DNA from: Arthrobacter sp. 9AX
GTDB taxonomy: Bacteria > Actinomycetota > Actinomycetes > Actinomycetales > Micrococcaceae
Length of the DNA stretch: 64,000 nt
Direction of reading: 5' to 3'
Assembly: GCF_902506095.1 (NCBI RefSeq)
Contig: NZ_LR733293.1
Coordinates: forward strand, 831,502-895,501
The notes under the pieces are model-generated. The model saw only the letters and a program-made list of their open reading frames with translations, was not told the origin of the DNA and made no database searches. Made by a program: the position numbers and the translations under genes. Shown here piece by piece: positions 43,754-52,791 of this stretch; position 1 is the stretch's first letter; every line of letters starts with the position of its first letter.

Positions 43754-44584
43754 CTAGCCGGGCAACGGCTGGCAGTGCGGGCAGAAGTAGATGTCCCGCT
43801 CTTCCTCACCGTTGGGCTTTCCCAGGGTGCCGCGCCGGATCGGGGTTCCGCACTTGAGGCAGGGCCGGTGCTCCCGGCCGTAAACCCAGTAGCCCGGCCG
43901 TCCCGCCATCCTGCCCACCGGCACCCCTTTGGGGTTGAGGATGGTGACGCGGCGGCCGGGACCGAGGTTGACCTCCAGCAGCTGCTTCGCGTCAGTCATC
44001 AGGGTGCGGACGTCCGCGACGGCGGATACAGGTGACGCCGGATGCACGCCGGACAGGAAACAGCTTTCGCAGCGGTAGATGTTGCCGATCCCGGCGAGGT
44101 TCCGCTGGTCCAGGAGTGCCACGCCGATGGGGACATCCGGAGCAGTCCGGATCCGCCGTTCTGCTTCGTCGAGGTCCCAGTCCGGACCCAGCAGGTCCGG
44201 GCCAAGGAAACCCACGATGGAGTCTTCGTCCGCCGTGGCCACCACTTCGACGATTCCGAGGGAAAATCCGACGGCGTCCGCCACCGGGGTGCGCAGCACG
44301 CACCGGGCCGTGAATCCGGGTTTGCGCCACCTGCCGCCGGGCGGATACACCTGCCAGGTGCCTTCCATTTTCAGGTGCGAATGGATGGTGAGCTTTTTGT
44401 CCTCCGGGCTGACCACCCGCATCAGCAGATGCTTGCCGCGGGGCACCACTTCGGCCACGGTCCAGCCGGCCAGGTTAAGGGTGGCGAAGCGCGGCACCCG
44501 GAAGTCCGAGGCAATCAGTTTCTGCCCTGCCAGGGCCTGGTGCAGCTGGTTGGCGGCGCGCCAGACGGAATCCCCCTCAGGCAC
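43754..44584 (-). CDS. nei: Formamidopyrimidine/endonuclease VIII-like DNA glycosylase
   Basis: 276 residues. The catalytic N-terminus PEGD (Pro2, Glu3) is present after the initiator from GTG 44584. QRNLAGIGNIYRCESCFLSGVHP forms the helix-two-turn-helix, and a zinc finger (CLKCGTPIRRG...DIYFCPHC) closes the protein. It excises oxidised bases and cuts the strand. Nei-type mycobacterial and actinobacterial enzymes (Nei2-like) match best. Overlaps the end of lhr by 8 bp, so it is co-transcribed with that helicase; both fit DNA repair. Confidence 0.9.
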   Translation of the reverse strand: MPEGDSVWRAANQLHQALAGQKLIASDFRVPRFATLNLAGWTVAEVVPRGKHLLMRVVSPEDKKLTIHSHLKMEGTWQVYPPGGRWRKPGFTARCVLRTPVADAVGFSLGIVEVVATADEDSIVGFLGPDLLGPDWDLDEAERRIRTAPDVPIGVALLDQRNLAGIGNIYRCESCFLSGVHPASPVSAVADVRTLMTDAKQLLEVNLGPGRRVTILNPKGVPVGRMAGRPGYWVYGREHRPCLKCGTPIRRGTLGKPNGEEERDIYFCPHCQPLPG

Positions 44585-47500
44585 GGATCCTCAGCCCCTT
44601 GGGTGTGGAGTAGGCACCGGCCGCGCTGAGCGCGCCGGCAACCGCGGTATCCAGGATGTCGTGCCCGTTCACTTTCTCCATGATCAGTTTGTCCACGGCG
44701 CCGCGGGTCACCACTCCCACCAACGCCGAGCCTGCTGCGGCCAGGACGGCGGTGTCATCGCTGAAGGCCAGCAGGGTCTTGCCGCCCCGCTCAACGTAGA
44801 GGACAAGTGCCCCGTCCACCAGCACCACCAGCGCACCCGCTTTCCGCCCGGGACGGTGCCCGGTTCCCGCTTCGTCGCGAATGGCCGGCCAGGGGAGGGC
44901 CGCACCATACGGGTTGGCGGGATCGGTGGCAGCCAGCGCGAGGGCCACGGGTTCGGGTTTGGCGAGTTGGGTGTCCTCCGAGTATGAGCGCAGCCGGTCA
45001 ACGGTGGCGGGGACGGCGAACTGGGCGGCGCCCAGGTGCTCGATGAAGTAGCCGCGGCGGCAGCGGCCGGCTTCCTCCAGCCGGGCCAGGACCTTGTACA
45101 TGAGGCCGAATCCACCCAGGATCTGTTCCGCCATCACCGAACCGCGGGTGACCACACCGTAACGGTCCAGCAGGAGTTCCGCGGTGGCACGGGCATGGAT
45201 GGTGGCGTCCAGCTCGGGCTGCGGCAGCGCCGACCACCGGCCCGCCGCCATGGGAGGGGTGGCCACTGCAGCCGGGGACCCGCTGTAACGGCCGCTGCCC
45301 AGGCCCGCCGAACCCATCAGGCCGGTGCCGTGCGAACGGCCCAGCCGGCTTAGGCGGGGGGCCCGGGCGCGGGGTGCGCGGGCGACCTGCCGGTGGGCGG
45401 TGTGGCCGCCTGCGATCAGGGACCGCACCGGCGCGAAGGTGTCGCCGGTGATGCGGCCGGCCCATGCAAGGTCCCAAAGGGCGGTGACAACCTCCTGGTC
45501 GCTAAGGACGGAGTCCATGCCGCCGGCCACCTCCGTCAACTGCCGGAAGAAGTAGCCGCCGCCGTTGGTGCGCAGGTGCTCCAGAAGCCGGCGCTGGGCG
45601 TCACCCGGTTCGTAGTCGATGGCCGGATTCAGGGTCAGCTCCGCCGAATCGGCCAGGTGGAGGCTGATCCAGCCGTCGTTTCCGGGCAGCGCGCCGGCAC
45701 CGGACCAAAGGACCTCGCCGGCGGCCATCAGCTCATCGAGCATGGCGGGCTGGTAGTTGGACACCCGGCTCGCCAGGACCAAGGGTTCCCACGCCGAGGC
45801 GGGAACAGGAACACCGGAGAGTTGGTCGATGGCCGTGACGATCCCGTCCAGTCCACGAAGCGCCGGCTGCCCGCGGCCGGCTCCGGGAGTCCGGACGTGC
45901 TGCCACGCAGGCAGGAACCGGCCGTAGGCGGACGCGTCCACCGGCTCCACTTCGGCCCGCAAGACCGCCAACGACCGCCGGCGCAGCTTGCGCAGGACCT
46001 CGGCATCACACCACTCACTGATAGTGCCGGGGAGCGGGGCTTCCGTGTGCTGCGAATCAGCGTGCGGGGTGTCAGCCTTCTGTGGACCGAGGAGCAGCAC
46101 CTCGGAATCCGGCGCGTCCATTGCTGACTCGTCCGGTACTGACCCGTCCAGTGCCGGTACGTCCGGGGCCGTTGCCGCGACTGCATGGGGCCGGAACTCC
46201 CCTTCCACCACCCGGCCGTCCGCGGCCAGGCGCTTCAGGGCAGTGCTGACCACGGCCACACCCAGACCAAGCCGGGCGGCTGCCTCGGACGCCGTGAACG
46301 GTCCGTGGGTCCGGGCGTAGCGGGAGACAAGGTCCCCCAAGGGATCCGCCACGGGTTCGATGAACGCGAGCGGGACCCCCATGGGCAGGGGTACCCCGAT
46401 GGCGTCCCGGAGCCGGGCGGCGTCCTCAACCGCGGCGTACCGTTCCACGCCGCCGATGTTCACCTTGATGGCACGGTTGGCGCGCTGCAGCGCGACAAGG
46501 TGGGCGGTGGCTGCTTCGACCGTGGCATGGGCGGTATTGGTTTCGACAGGCTCAACCACTGGACTGTCGGGCTCAGCCACCGGATTGTCAGGCTCAGCCA
46601 CCGGGGTTGCCGGTTCCAGCCGTGCGGCGGCTTCCTCGGGCGCCAGCGGGCCAAGGAGCCGCAGCAGGTCCGCGACGCCCTCAAGCCCGTGCGCACGACG
46701 GTCCCGGGCCAGGCGCTGCAACTCCCGTTCGGTGGCGTCGATGACCTTCGCGTCCAGCAGTTCCCGGAGTTCCACGCGGCCCAGCAGTTCGTTGAGGAGC
46801 GTGGAATCCAGGGCCAGGGCCGCGGCCCGCCGCTCCGCCAGCGGTGAATCGCCCTCGTAAAGGAACTGGGCAACGTAGCCGAACAGGAGGGACTTCGCGA
46901 ACGGCGACGGCTGGGAGGTGGTGGTTTGCACGATCCGCAGTTCGCGCCGCTCCACGGACGCCGCGATGTCCTTCAGCGCGGGCAGATCGTAGACGTCCTG
47001 CAGGCATTCCCGCACGGTTTCCAGCACGATGGGGAAGGTGGGGTACTTCCGGGCCACATCCAGCAGCTGGGCGGACCTCTGCCGCTGCTGCCACAGCGGC
47101 TGCCGCTTGCCGGGAGTCTGCCGCGGCAGCAGCAGGGCCCGCGCCGCGCATTCACGGAAGCGGGAGGCGAACAGCGCACTGCCGCCCACTTCTGCCGTGA
47201 CAATCTGCTCCAGTTCCTCCGGATCGAACAGGAACAGTTCGGCGCCGGGCGGCTCGTCCTCCATCATGGGCACCCGCAGCACTATGCCGTCGTCGGCGGC
47301 CATGGCTGATCCGTCCATGCCGTACCGCTGGTGCAGCCGCTGGCCCACCGCCAGGGCCCACGGCGCGTGGACGGGCATGCCGAACGGGCTGTGCAGGATC
47401 ACCCGCCAGTCGCCCAGTTCGTCGTGGAAGCGCTCCACCACCAGCGTGGTGTCGTTGGGGACCACCTCGGTGGCCTGTTTCTGCTCGCTCAGGTATTGGA

Positions 47501-49652
47501 TGAGGTTGTTGGCGGCGAAGTCGTCCAGGCCGCTGGCCTTGCAGCGCTCGGTGGCAGGCCCGACGTCGGACGCTGACAGTTCGCGGACGAACGCACCCAG
47601 GGCGCGGCCCAGGTCCACCGGCCGGCCGAGGGAGTCGCCCTTCCAGAAGGGCAGCTTTCCGGGTTGGCCGAACGCGGGGGAGACCAGGACGCGGTCGTGG
47701 GTGATGTCCTCAATTTTCCAGCTGGTGGCACCGAGGGCGAAGACGTCGCCCACACGGGATTCGTACACCATCTCCTCGTCCAGCTCGCCCACCCGCCGGC
47801 CGCCCTTGGGCGCCGGCGCGGGCTTGCCGTCCGTAGCGGGGGAGGCTGTTCCCTCCACCTCGGTGCCGATGATGTAGACGCCGAAGAGGCCGCGGTCCGG
47901 GATGGTCCCGCCGGAGGTGACCGCCAGGCGCTGGGCGCCGGGCCTGCCTTCGATGGTGCCGGCGTTGCGGTCCCAGATGATCCTTGGGCGCAGCTCGGCA
48001 AATTCATCGGACGGGTAGCGGCCGGCCAGCAGGTCCAGTGTTGCCTCATACGCGGACCGGGGGAGCGACGCGAAGGGGGCGGAGCGGCGGACGGTGGCGA
48101 ACCATTCCTCAACGTCGATGCTGCCCAGGGCCGTGGCGGCAACGGTCTGCTGGGCGAGGATGTCCAGGGGATTGGCAGGGACGCTCAGGCGCTCGATTTT
48201 GCCGGTCAGCATCCGTTCCACGGTGATGGCCGTGTGCACCAGGTCTGCCCGGTGCTTCGGGAACAGGACACCCTGGGAAACTTCACCCACCTGGTGGCCG
48301 GCCCGGCCCACCCTCTGCAGGCCGCTGGCCACGGAGGGCGGCGATTCAACCTGCACCACCAGGTCCACGGCACCCATGTCAATGCCAAGTTCCAGCGACG
48401 AAGTGGCCACAACGCAGCGGAGCCGGCCGGACTTCAGGTCGTCCTCAATCAGTGCCCGCTGGTCCTTGGAGACGGAGCCGTGGTGGGCGCGTGCCAGCAC
48501 CGGATCCGCCCCCGCCGAGCTTCCCGCCTGCGCCATCATGTGCGCAGGCGTGGCCGTTGAAACGGGCGCGCCGGAGCCCGCCGGCCCGGGATCATCCCAG
48601 CCGCCCCCGGCAGCCACGAGCTGCCGTTCGGCGTAGATCTCGTTGAGCCGGGCGGTGAGCCGTTCGGACAGGCGGCGGGAGTTGGCGAAAACAATGGTGG
48701 ATTGGTTGGCCAGCACCAGGTCAACGATCTTTTCTTCCACATGGGGCCAGATGGAGGCCTGGGGCTGCAGCCCCGATGCCGGACCGGAGTCGAAGGCGCC
48801 GGCCGCACCGGGAAGATCGGACATGTCCTCCACCGGGACCGAGACCGTCAGGTCCCAGTTCTTCTTCGCCGGCGGGGCCACGATTTCCACGGGCGCGGTC
48901 CCGGCCAGGAATTGGGCGACGAGTTCCCGGGGCTCAACGGTGGCTGAAAGCCCGATCCGCTGGGCCGGCTTGGGCAGCAGCGCATCCAGCCGTTCCAGCG
49001 AGACGGCGAGGTGCGCGCCCCGCTTGGTCCCGGCCACGGCGTGGACCTCATCGATGATAATGGTGTCCACCTCGGTGAGGGTTTCGCGGGCCCTGGACGT
49101 GAGCATCAGGAACAGGGATTCAGGCGTGGTGATCAGGATGTCCGGCGGGTTGCTCAACAGTGCCCGCCGGTCCGACGTGGTGGTGTCCCCGGACCTGACG
49201 CCCACGGTGATCAGCGGGGCGGGCAGCCCGAGCCGCTTGGCGGTCTGGCTGATGCCGATCAGCGGAGCGCGCAGGTTCCGCTCCACGTCCACGCCCAGTG
49301 CTTTCAAGGGTGAGATGTACAGGACGCGGGTCTTGCGTTTGGGCGCCCGGGGGCGCCTGCCCTTTGCCGGTGCTGCCGGCGGTTCAGATGCAGCGTCCGG
49401 CGGGGTGGCGGAGCCTGACACCAACAGCCGGTCCAGCGCCCAGAGGAACGCGGCCAGGGTTTTGCCCGAGCCCGTGGGCGCCACCACCAGCGCATGCGAG
49501 CCGGAGGAGATTGCCTGCCATGCACCCTCCTGGGCGGGGGTGGGTCCGGAAAAGGCGCCCAGGAACCAGTCACGGGTGGGCCTGCTGAACTGCCCCATGG
49601 GCGCGCCGGCACCCGGGGTCACGCCCGGCCTGGAGCCCTGTTCCTGCTGCAT
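44577..49652 (-). CDS. lhr: Lhr-type ATP-dependent DNA helicase
   Basis: 1691 residues. Walker A PTGSGKT (59-65), DEVH box IIIDEVHAV (~200), the SAT motif GLSATVEP, motif VI QRVGRAGHQ and a large C-terminal part match the long actinobacterial Lhr, a 3'-5' superfamily 2 helicase. Winged-helix and Lhr-specific domains follow the helicase core. Near residues 1017-1038 a 7-residue repeat (PVAEPDN, PVAEPDS, PVVEPVE) marks a short DNA repeat inside the gene. ATG 49652 is chosen with GGAGG next to it. Co-transcribed with nei, suggesting repair. Confidence 0.93.
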   Translation of the reverse strand: MQQEQGSRPGVTPGAGAPMGQFSRPTRDWFLGAFSGPTPAQEGAWQAISSGSHALVVAPTGSGKTLAAFLWALDRLLVSGSATPPDAASEPPAAPAKGRRPRAPKRKTRVLYISPLKALGVDVERNLRAPLIGISQTAKRLGLPAPLITVGVRSGDTTTSDRRALLSNPPDILITTPESLFLMLTSRARETLTEVDTIIIDEVHAVAGTKRGAHLAVSLERLDALLPKPAQRIGLSATVEPRELVAQFLAGTAPVEIVAPPAKKNWDLTVSVPVEDMSDLPGAAGAFDSGPASGLQPQASIWPHVEEKIVDLVLANQSTIVFANSRRLSERLTARLNEIYAERQLVAAGGGWDDPGPAGSGAPVSTATPAHMMAQAGSSAGADPVLARAHHGSVSKDQRALIEDDLKSGRLRCVVATSSLELGIDMGAVDLVVQVESPPSVASGLQRVGRAGHQVGEVSQGVLFPKHRADLVHTAITVERMLTGKIERLSVPANPLDILAQQTVAATALGSIDVEEWFATVRRSAPFASLPRSAYEATLDLLAGRYPSDEFAELRPRIIWDRNAGTIEGRPGAQRLAVTSGGTIPDRGLFGVYIIGTEVEGTASPATDGKPAPAPKGGRRVGELDEEMVYESRVGDVFALGATSWKIEDITHDRVLVSPAFGQPGKLPFWKGDSLGRPVDLGRALGAFVRELSASDVGPATERCKASGLDDFAANNLIQYLSEQKQATEVVPNDTTLVVERFHDELGDWRVILHSPFGMPVHAPWALAVGQRLHQRYGMDGSAMAADDGIVLRVPMMEDEPPGAELFLFDPEELEQIVTAEVGGSALFASRFRECAARALLLPRQTPGKRQPLWQQRQRSAQLLDVARKYPTFPIVLETVRECLQDVYDLPALKDIAASVERRELRIVQTTTSQPSPFAKSLLFGYVAQFLYEGDSPLAERRAAALALDSTLLNELLGRVELRELLDAKVIDATERELQRLARDRRAHGLEGVADLLRLLGPLAPEEAAARLEPATPVAEPDNPVAEPDSPVVEPVETNTAHATVEAATAHLVALQRANRAIKVNIGGVERYAAVEDAARLRDAIGVPLPMGVPLAFIEPVADPLGDLVSRYARTHGPFTASEAAARLGLGVAVVSTALKRLAADGRVVEGEFRPHAVAATAPDVPALDGSVPDESAMDAPDSEVLLLGPQKADTPHADSQHTEAPLPGTISEWCDAEVLRKLRRRSLAVLRAEVEPVDASAYGRFLPAWQHVRTPGAGRGQPALRGLDGIVTAIDQLSGVPVPASAWEPLVLASRVSNYQPAMLDELMAAGEVLWSGAGALPGNDGWISLHLADSAELTLNPAIDYEPGDAQRRLLEHLRTNGGGYFFRQLTEVAGGMDSVLSDQEVVTALWDLAWAGRITGDTFAPVRSLIAGGHTAHRQVARAPRARAPRLSRLGRSHGTGLMGSAGLGSGRYSGSPAAVATPPMAAGRWSALPQPELDATIHARATAELLLDRYGVVTRGSVMAEQILGGFGLMYKVLARLEEAGRCRRGYFIEHLGAAQFAVPATVDRLRSYSEDTQLAKPEPVALALAATDPANPYGAALPWPAIRDEAGTGHRPGRKAGALVVLVDGALVLYVERGGKTLLAFSDDTAVLAAAGSALVGVVTRGAVDKLIMEKVNGHDILDTAVAGALSAAGAYSTPKGLRIRA
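46539..46601 (-). repeat. 21-bp tandem repeat inside lhr, related to a dispersed actinobacterial repeat
   Basis: Three 21-bp units with GACAGGCTCAACCAC, GTCGGGCTCAGCCAC and GTCAGGCTCAGCCAC cores. The outermost copy includes GGTTTCGACAGGCTCAACCA (46539-46558), a short sequence common across Micrococcales intergenic regions. Here it is coding and gives the peptide repeat ending VVEPVET. Confidence 0.7.
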
Positions 49653-49743
49653 GCCTCCATCATGCCCTAACCCACTGACACCCCTCCCGGCTTCCGGCCG
49701 GCCGAGGTGGGGCTGGCCCTCATGGCGCCCGTCCTGCCCGTTC

Positions 49744-49767
49744 CGCCCGGGCTGGGGAGCCCGGGCG
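49744..49767 (-). terminator. Hairpin after the FAD/Rieske gene
   Basis: CGCCCGGGCT (49744-49753) pairs with AGCCCGGGCG (49758-49767) around GGGG, 1 nt beyond the stop codon of the minus-strand gene. No clear T-run. Confidence 0.5.
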
Positions 49768-49768
49768 C

Positions 49769-51319
49769 TCAAGCCTTCCCTGCAGCGGGGAGGTTCCTGG
49801 TGGCCGGGCCCTCAAGGAGTTCACCCTCATTGGTGAAGCGGGAGCCGTGCAGCGGGCAGTCCCAGGTCCGCTCGCTGTCGTTCCAGTGCACGATGCCGCC
49901 CAGGTGGGTGCAGACAGCGGACAGCTTGCACGTGGTTCCATCCACGGTGGAGACGGCCACCGGGCGGGCGCCCTCACGGTACACCTGCCCTTGGCCCTCC
50001 TCCGGGACAGGGGGCGTGGATGGTGCCGGCAACTGCTCCTTGTCCTTTTTGAGGACCTTGGCACCCTCGGTCTTCAGGCCTTCAGCGGCGAGCTGCCCCC
50101 AGCCGGAAGCCAGCGTGGCCGCCACTCCGGCATTGAGCGACACGGCGGACAACGCGCCGGCCGGGGAGGTCACACGGTGGTGGATGGTGTTGGCCCAGGG
50201 GATGTGCCCGCCCAGGATGTCCGCAGCGATCCCCAAAGAAGCAGCGACGCCGTTCGTCATGCCCCATTTGTTGTAGCCCGTGCCGAAATAGACGTGGCCC
50301 TTGCCCCGGGGCAGCTTGCCGAAGAAGGGCATCAGGTTGGTGGCCATGTAATCCTGCGCAGACCACGTGTGGGTAACCAATGATCCGGGATACTGCTGGG
50401 CGGCCCAGTCCAGGAGGCTGTTCAGATGGTGCTTCTCGGACCGTGCCCGGCCCACGTGGTGGCCATGGCCGCCCACCAGCAGCAGCCTGCGGCCGTCCTG
50501 CTCATAGTCGCGCAGGGAGTGGGTGGGCTGCTCCACCGAGATGTACATTCCCGGCGGCGGGGCCTGATCCTCCTTCAGCTGCAGTGCTGCCGCGTAGGAC
50601 CGGCTGGGCTTCAGCTTGGCGAAGTAGAGTCCGCGGTCCAGCACAGGAATACCGGTGGCCAGCACCACGTCGTTCGCCGTGACCGTTCCGTGGTCCGTAT
50701 GGACGGTTGCGGGGCGGCCGCCGGTGACGTCCTGCAGCCGGACCCCGCCCACCACGGACCCGCCGCGGCCGCGGAGGTCCGACACCAGCGCATCCAGTAC
50801 GTCGACCGGATGGATCTGCGCCTGGTCCGCGAGGCGCACGGCGCCGTGCACCGGGAACGGCAAGCTGGCGTCGCGCACGTATTCCACGTCCAGCCCCGCG
50901 GTGGCGGCGGCGCTGACCTCCTGGCGGAGCTTCTCGGTCCCCTGCGCGGAGGCCGCATAGGTGTAGGCATCCCGCCTCTGGAACGGAACGTTGTGCTCCT
51001 CGAGGTACCGCAGGAGCCAAGCCTGGCCTTCCCGGTTGCCGTCCACGTACGCCTGGACCTGTTTCATGGAATATTGACGGGACAGTTGGGACAGGAACGT
51101 GCCCTGCAGCAGCGTGACCTTGGCGGTGGTGTTCCCCGTGGTTACCGCCCCGGGATACCGGGCCTCCAGTACCAGGACGTTTTGTCCCGAGCGGGCCAGC
51201 AGGAGCGCCGTCACCAGGCCGGTCAGGCCGGCCCCGGCCACCACGGTGTCGTAGCTGCTTCCCGGATCGAACGCGTCAGATACAAATGCTTGCCGGTTGT
51301 CCAACCAAATTGACGTCAT
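49769..51319 (-). CDS. FAD-dependent oxidoreductase with C-terminal Rieske [2Fe-2S] domain
   Basis: 516 residues. FAD-binding GAGLTGLVTALLLARSGQNVLVLEAR is at residues ~29-53, and FGTGYNKWGMTNGVAASL is the closing DAO-family motif. A Rieske domain at the end has CTHLGG (~468) and CPLHGSRF (~485) for two Cys and two His ligands. The pattern is that of glycine-oxidase/DAO-type proteins fused to a Rieske domain. Substrate unknown. Divergent from the DUF4383 gene. Confidence 0.88.
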   Translation of the reverse strand: MTSIWLDNRQAFVSDAFDPGSSYDTVVAGAGLTGLVTALLLARSGQNVLVLEARYPGAVTTGNTTAKVTLLQGTFLSQLSRQYSMKQVQAYVDGNREGQAWLLRYLEEHNVPFQRRDAYTYAASAQGTEKLRQEVSAAATAGLDVEYVRDASLPFPVHGAVRLADQAQIHPVDVLDALVSDLRGRGGSVVGGVRLQDVTGGRPATVHTDHGTVTANDVVLATGIPVLDRGLYFAKLKPSRSYAAALQLKEDQAPPPGMYISVEQPTHSLRDYEQDGRRLLLVGGHGHHVGRARSEKHHLNSLLDWAAQQYPGSLVTHTWSAQDYMATNLMPFFGKLPRGKGHVYFGTGYNKWGMTNGVAASLGIAADILGGHIPWANTIHHRVTSPAGALSAVSLNAGVAATLASGWGQLAAEGLKTEGAKVLKKDKEQLPAPSTPPVPEEGQGQVYREGARPVAVSTVDGTTCKLSAVCTHLGGIVHWNDSERTWDCPLHGSRFTNEGELLEGPATRNLPAAGKA

Positions 51320-51408
51320 CCCTGTTCAGCCTGCCTTTGGTCCATGCCCTCGCGGGCCGGTTTGTGATGGGACCGTTATGGACCCGGATCTATGCGTGGC
51401 GTAGTTGC

Positions 51409-51420
51409 TAAGTATACTTA
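51409..51420. promoter_or_regulatory. 12-bp palindrome in the FAD-Rieske/DUF4383 divergent gap
   Basis: TAAGTATACTTA is perfectly palindromic, 79 nt before the DUF4383 ATG. A candidate operator or extended promoter for the divergent pair. Confidence 0.35.
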
Positions 51421-51498
51421 CGATGTCGGCGTTTAAGTCCATGGTTCGGGCTCAACCCGGCAGCCATGATGTGAGCGTGTTCGACAACAGGAGAAGTC

Positions 51499-51969
51499 AT
51501 GACAAGCATGAGTTCGGACGGTCGTAGCGTAGGCCGCAGCACTATCCAGAAAGCAGCGCTCGCAGTGGGCGCAGTGTTCCTCCTGGTGGGCATCCTCGGA
51601 TTCATTCCAGGCATCACCAGCGGCTATGAAACCCTGGGATTCGCCGGCCATGAGTCTGAGGCTATGCTCCTGGGCGTCTTCCAGGTATCAGTACTCCACA
51701 ACATCGTCCACCTGCTGTTCGGTGCGGCTGGCATCGCTTTGGCCCGCAGCGCGGCGCAGTCCAGGAACTACCTGATCGTTGGTGGCGCAATCTACCTGGT
51801 CCTGTGGCTCTACGGCCTGCTGATCGGGCATGACACGCCAGCAAACTTCGTCCCCGTAAACTCTGCGGACAACTGGCTGCATTTTGTCCTCGGCGCAGGC
51901 ATGATCGGACTCGGTGTGGCTTTGTCCCGCGGCACCGCCCGGGCCGGCCGGACCACCGCGGCGCGCTAG
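51499..51969 (+). CDS. DUF4383 membrane protein
   Basis: 156 residues with four predicted membrane segments. ALAVGAVFLLVGILGFIPG, LLGVFQVSVLHNIVHLLFGAAGIAL and SADNWLHFVLGAGMIGLGVAL are the conserved DUF4383 blocks, each with His residues at helix ends. AGGAGAAG precedes the ATG. Often stress-associated in Actinobacteria; role not established. Single gene with a palindromic control element upstream and a 38-nt perfect palindrome downstream. Confidence 0.88.
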   Translation: MTSMSSDGRSVGRSTIQKAALAVGAVFLLVGILGFIPGITSGYETLGFAGHESEAMLLGVFQVSVLHNIVHLLFGAAGIALARSAAQSRNYLIVGGAIYLVLWLYGLLIGHDTPANFVPVNSADNWLHFVLGAGMIGLGVALSRGTARAGRTTAAR

Positions 51970-51984
51970 ATACGGAAACCAACT

Positions 51985-52022
51985 ACTGCAGGCGGTCCGG
52001 CACGTGCCGGACCGCCTGCAGT
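51985..52022. terminator. 38-nt perfect palindrome between convergent genes
   Basis: 19-bp arms 51985-52003 and 52004-52022 (ACTGCAGGCGGTCCGGCAC and its complement) with no spacer. Lies between the DUF4383 stop and the convergent DUF4232 gene, so it may serve as bidirectional terminator. Confidence 0.6.
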
Positions 52023-52058
52023 TGCGTGCGCTTCCCGGACCTGGTTCCGGCGACGCCC

Positions 52059-52688
52059 CTATGCCGGCTGGAATGCCCCGATGGTCAGCAGCGCAATGTC
52101 GGCGTTGCTGCAGGCCTTGGTCGGCTGGGGCAGAAACAGCGACGCCGTGTCCTCCGGCGGGTAGATCCGGTAACCGGCGGCGTCCACCATGGCGCAGTCG
52201 GGGTAGTTGCCTGCCTGTGTGTAGCGCAGGACGGCCGAGCCGGTCTGGCCGGGTGCCAGCGTGACGTCGGTGGGTGGGGTGCTTTCGTCACGCGTGGCCG
52301 CAGCGCCGATTGGGGCTCCGGCAGCGTCGGCTGCCAGGGAGACGCCTGGAAATCCTCGAAGGATGCAGGGTTCGGAGCCGGTGTTGGTGAGGTTGAGCTT
52401 CATGTAGACGCTGCCGGCAGCCCCGCCGCCGGACGCATCCGTGGCCGCGGAGAGCCCGGCTGCCTTGCAGAGCGCCGGTCCAGCCGGGGCGCCGGTGGCC
52501 GGAGATGTTGCGGAGGACGTCCCTGACGGGGCGGGCGGCGCAGACGTCGCGCCGGGGCTGGGAGAGCCGGTGCCCGGCGTCGCTGACTGTGATTGCGGCT
52601 GGCTGGGGCCGCACCCGCTGAGCAGCAGTGCGGCGGCCGCGGCCGCCGTCGTAATGACAAACCCGTGTGAAATTCGCTGAGACCTCAT
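52059..52688 (-). CDS. DUF4232 lipoprotein
   Basis: 209 residues. The signal peptide has a lipobox (LLLSGC) at about residue 27, then a Ser/Pro/Gly-rich linker of ~45 residues. The globular part (SVYMKLNLTNTGSEPCILRGFPGVSLAADAAG...LRYTQAGNYPDCAMVDAAGYRIYPPED) carries the DUF4232 pattern LxLTNTGxxPCxLxGFPG and a Cys pair. It is probably anchored on the outer face of the membrane. AAGGTGG precedes ATG 52688. Lies downstream of the YcnI gene on the same strand. Confidence 0.82.
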   Translation of the reverse strand: MRSQRISHGFVITTAAAAAALLLSGCGPSQPQSQSATPGTGSPSPGATSAPPAPSGTSSATSPATGAPAGPALCKAAGLSAATDASGGGAAGSVYMKLNLTNTGSEPCILRGFPGVSLAADAAGAPIGAAATRDESTPPTDVTLAPGQTGSAVLRYTQAGNYPDCAMVDAAGYRIYPPEDTASLFLPQPTKACSNADIALLTIGAFQPA

Positions 52689-52791
52689 GGCACCACCTTC
52701 GCGGCAGCGGTGGGCCGCGTCAACGATGCGGGGAGGTGGCGCGGCAATTTGATGCCCGGATCGTGATGATCCGGGCATCAAAGCCGACGAC

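Noticed and set aside
46539..46601. CRISPR repeat unit
   Set aside because: Direct 21-bp units without spacers, in a coding linker.
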